Assembly (NCBI GenBank): GCA_002343185.1
Contig: DDRT01000022.1
Span: forward strand, 107,572-166,891
Source of the DNA: Deltaproteobacteria bacterium UBA2409
GTDB taxonomy: Bacteria; Bdellovibrionota_C; UBA2361; DDRT01
Reading direction: 5' to 3'
DNA: 59,320 nt
Shown here: piece after piece, positions 59,123 through 59,320 of the stretch
Numbering within the stretch: position 1 is the first letter of the stretch
How the letters are laid out: each line of letters opens with the position of its first letter
Translations under genes and position numbers: made by a program
The notes under the pieces: generated by a model
The model's database searches: none
Told to the model about the DNA's origin: nothing
The model's input: the letters and a program-made list of their open reading frames with translations, nothing else

Positions 59123-59320
59123 ACTTTCAAAGTTTGTGAATATAAGGTGAAGAACTCGCCAGTTTTCACGCCAGAATTATCTCTCTAATCGACACCTTGC
59201 TCAAGTGTCATGAAATTCTGAGTTGAGTAAATGCCCCCCCTCCCTATCAATGCCACTTACATTCAATTCTAAATTATCAGTGCTTGAGAACTGATTTTTG
59301 AACACAGAGTGCTCAGAGTT

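Noticed and set aside
59201..59320. Minus-strand frame open from the right edge to a TGA at 59201-59203 (39 residues)
   Set aside because: Too short, no recognisable motif, and an open run of this length is common in AT-rich DNA. It could be the end of a gene outside the window, but I cannot support it.
1..59320. CRISPR arrays, tRNA or rRNA genes, complete insertion sequences, prophage
   Set aside because: Scanning for regularly spaced repeats, cloverleaf-like sequences and transposase motifs found none. The repeats present are palindromes, not spacer arrays.

Overview
The window is about 59 kb of an AT-rich, gene-dense bacterial chromosome. The organism is a diderm (Gram-negative). Evidence for this is KdsB (KDO activation for LPS), a SurA-like periplasmic chaperone, a 16-strand-type outer-membrane porin and type IV pilus retraction ATPases. 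An Hda-like DnaA paralogue, MurA and SurA suggest a proteobacterial or Bdellovibrionota/delta-like lineage. The DUF2231-cytochrome-DUF1549-DUF1553 protein with its DUF1501 partner, and the MutL/DUF6754 membrane operon, are more familiar from PVC bacteria and other environmental phyla. I cannot fix the phylum from sequence alone. There are no rRNA or tRNA genes, no CRISPR array, and no complete insertion sequence or phage.

Layout. 1-5.5 kb: the end of a four-helix-bundle protein, a secreted beta-propeller protein, and a divergent two-gene unit encoding a large membrane cytochrome-type protein plus a Tat-exported DUF1501 protein. 5.5-14.2 kb: housekeeping genes (nth, fabF, an hda-like gene, murA, prmC, prfA), interrupted by a Phd/VapC toxin-antitoxin pair with a clear palindromic operator. 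The MurA here has Asp where the catalytic Cys normally sits. 14.3-16.4 kb: groES-groEL with a sigma32-like promoter and a strong terminator. 16.4-19.6 kb: a block of nested palindromes, then methylmalonyl-CoA epimerase, nadD, a secreted Cys-containing protein, sua5, a hypothetical protein and an RmlC-like cupin. 19.7-27.4 kb: a nine-gene, end-to-end overlapping minus-strand operon. It encodes an ASKHA ATPase of the glutamate-mutase-MutL family, a barrel-like soluble partner, a DUF6754 protein and at least six other membrane or exported proteins. No glutamate mutase is present, and this is my main candidate for an undescribed system. 27.4-40 kb: terminators and repeats, a porin, an acyltransferase, a Nudix hydrolase, two PilT-type ATPases, mfd, a surA-like gene and a CHASE4 hybrid histidine kinase. 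40-41.2 kb: a SET-domain protein coupled to a membrane protein.

41.2-50.8 kb: a catabolic island for tryptophan. KynA, KynB and a divergently encoded kynureninase would give anthranilate. A benzoate-CoA-ligase-family enzyme would activate it, and a fused flavin monooxygenase/Old-Yellow-Enzyme protein (2-aminobenzoyl-CoA monooxygenase/reductase type) would dearomatise it. An SDR, a crotonase, an acyl-CoA dehydrogenase and a Rid-family protein would carry out the downstream deamination and beta-oxidation-like steps.

50.8-59.3 kb: a degenerate kinase-REC-Hpt protein, a phosphomannomutase/phosphoglucomutase, two small genes, pcnB, kdsB, pyrG and a P-loop kinase-like protein.

A recurring feature is a family of long intergenic palindromes built on GGTCAGGCC/GGCCTGACC or GTCTGGTCTGG. 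They occupy nearly every convergent gene junction that has room for one, and probably act as bidirectional terminators or REP-like elements.
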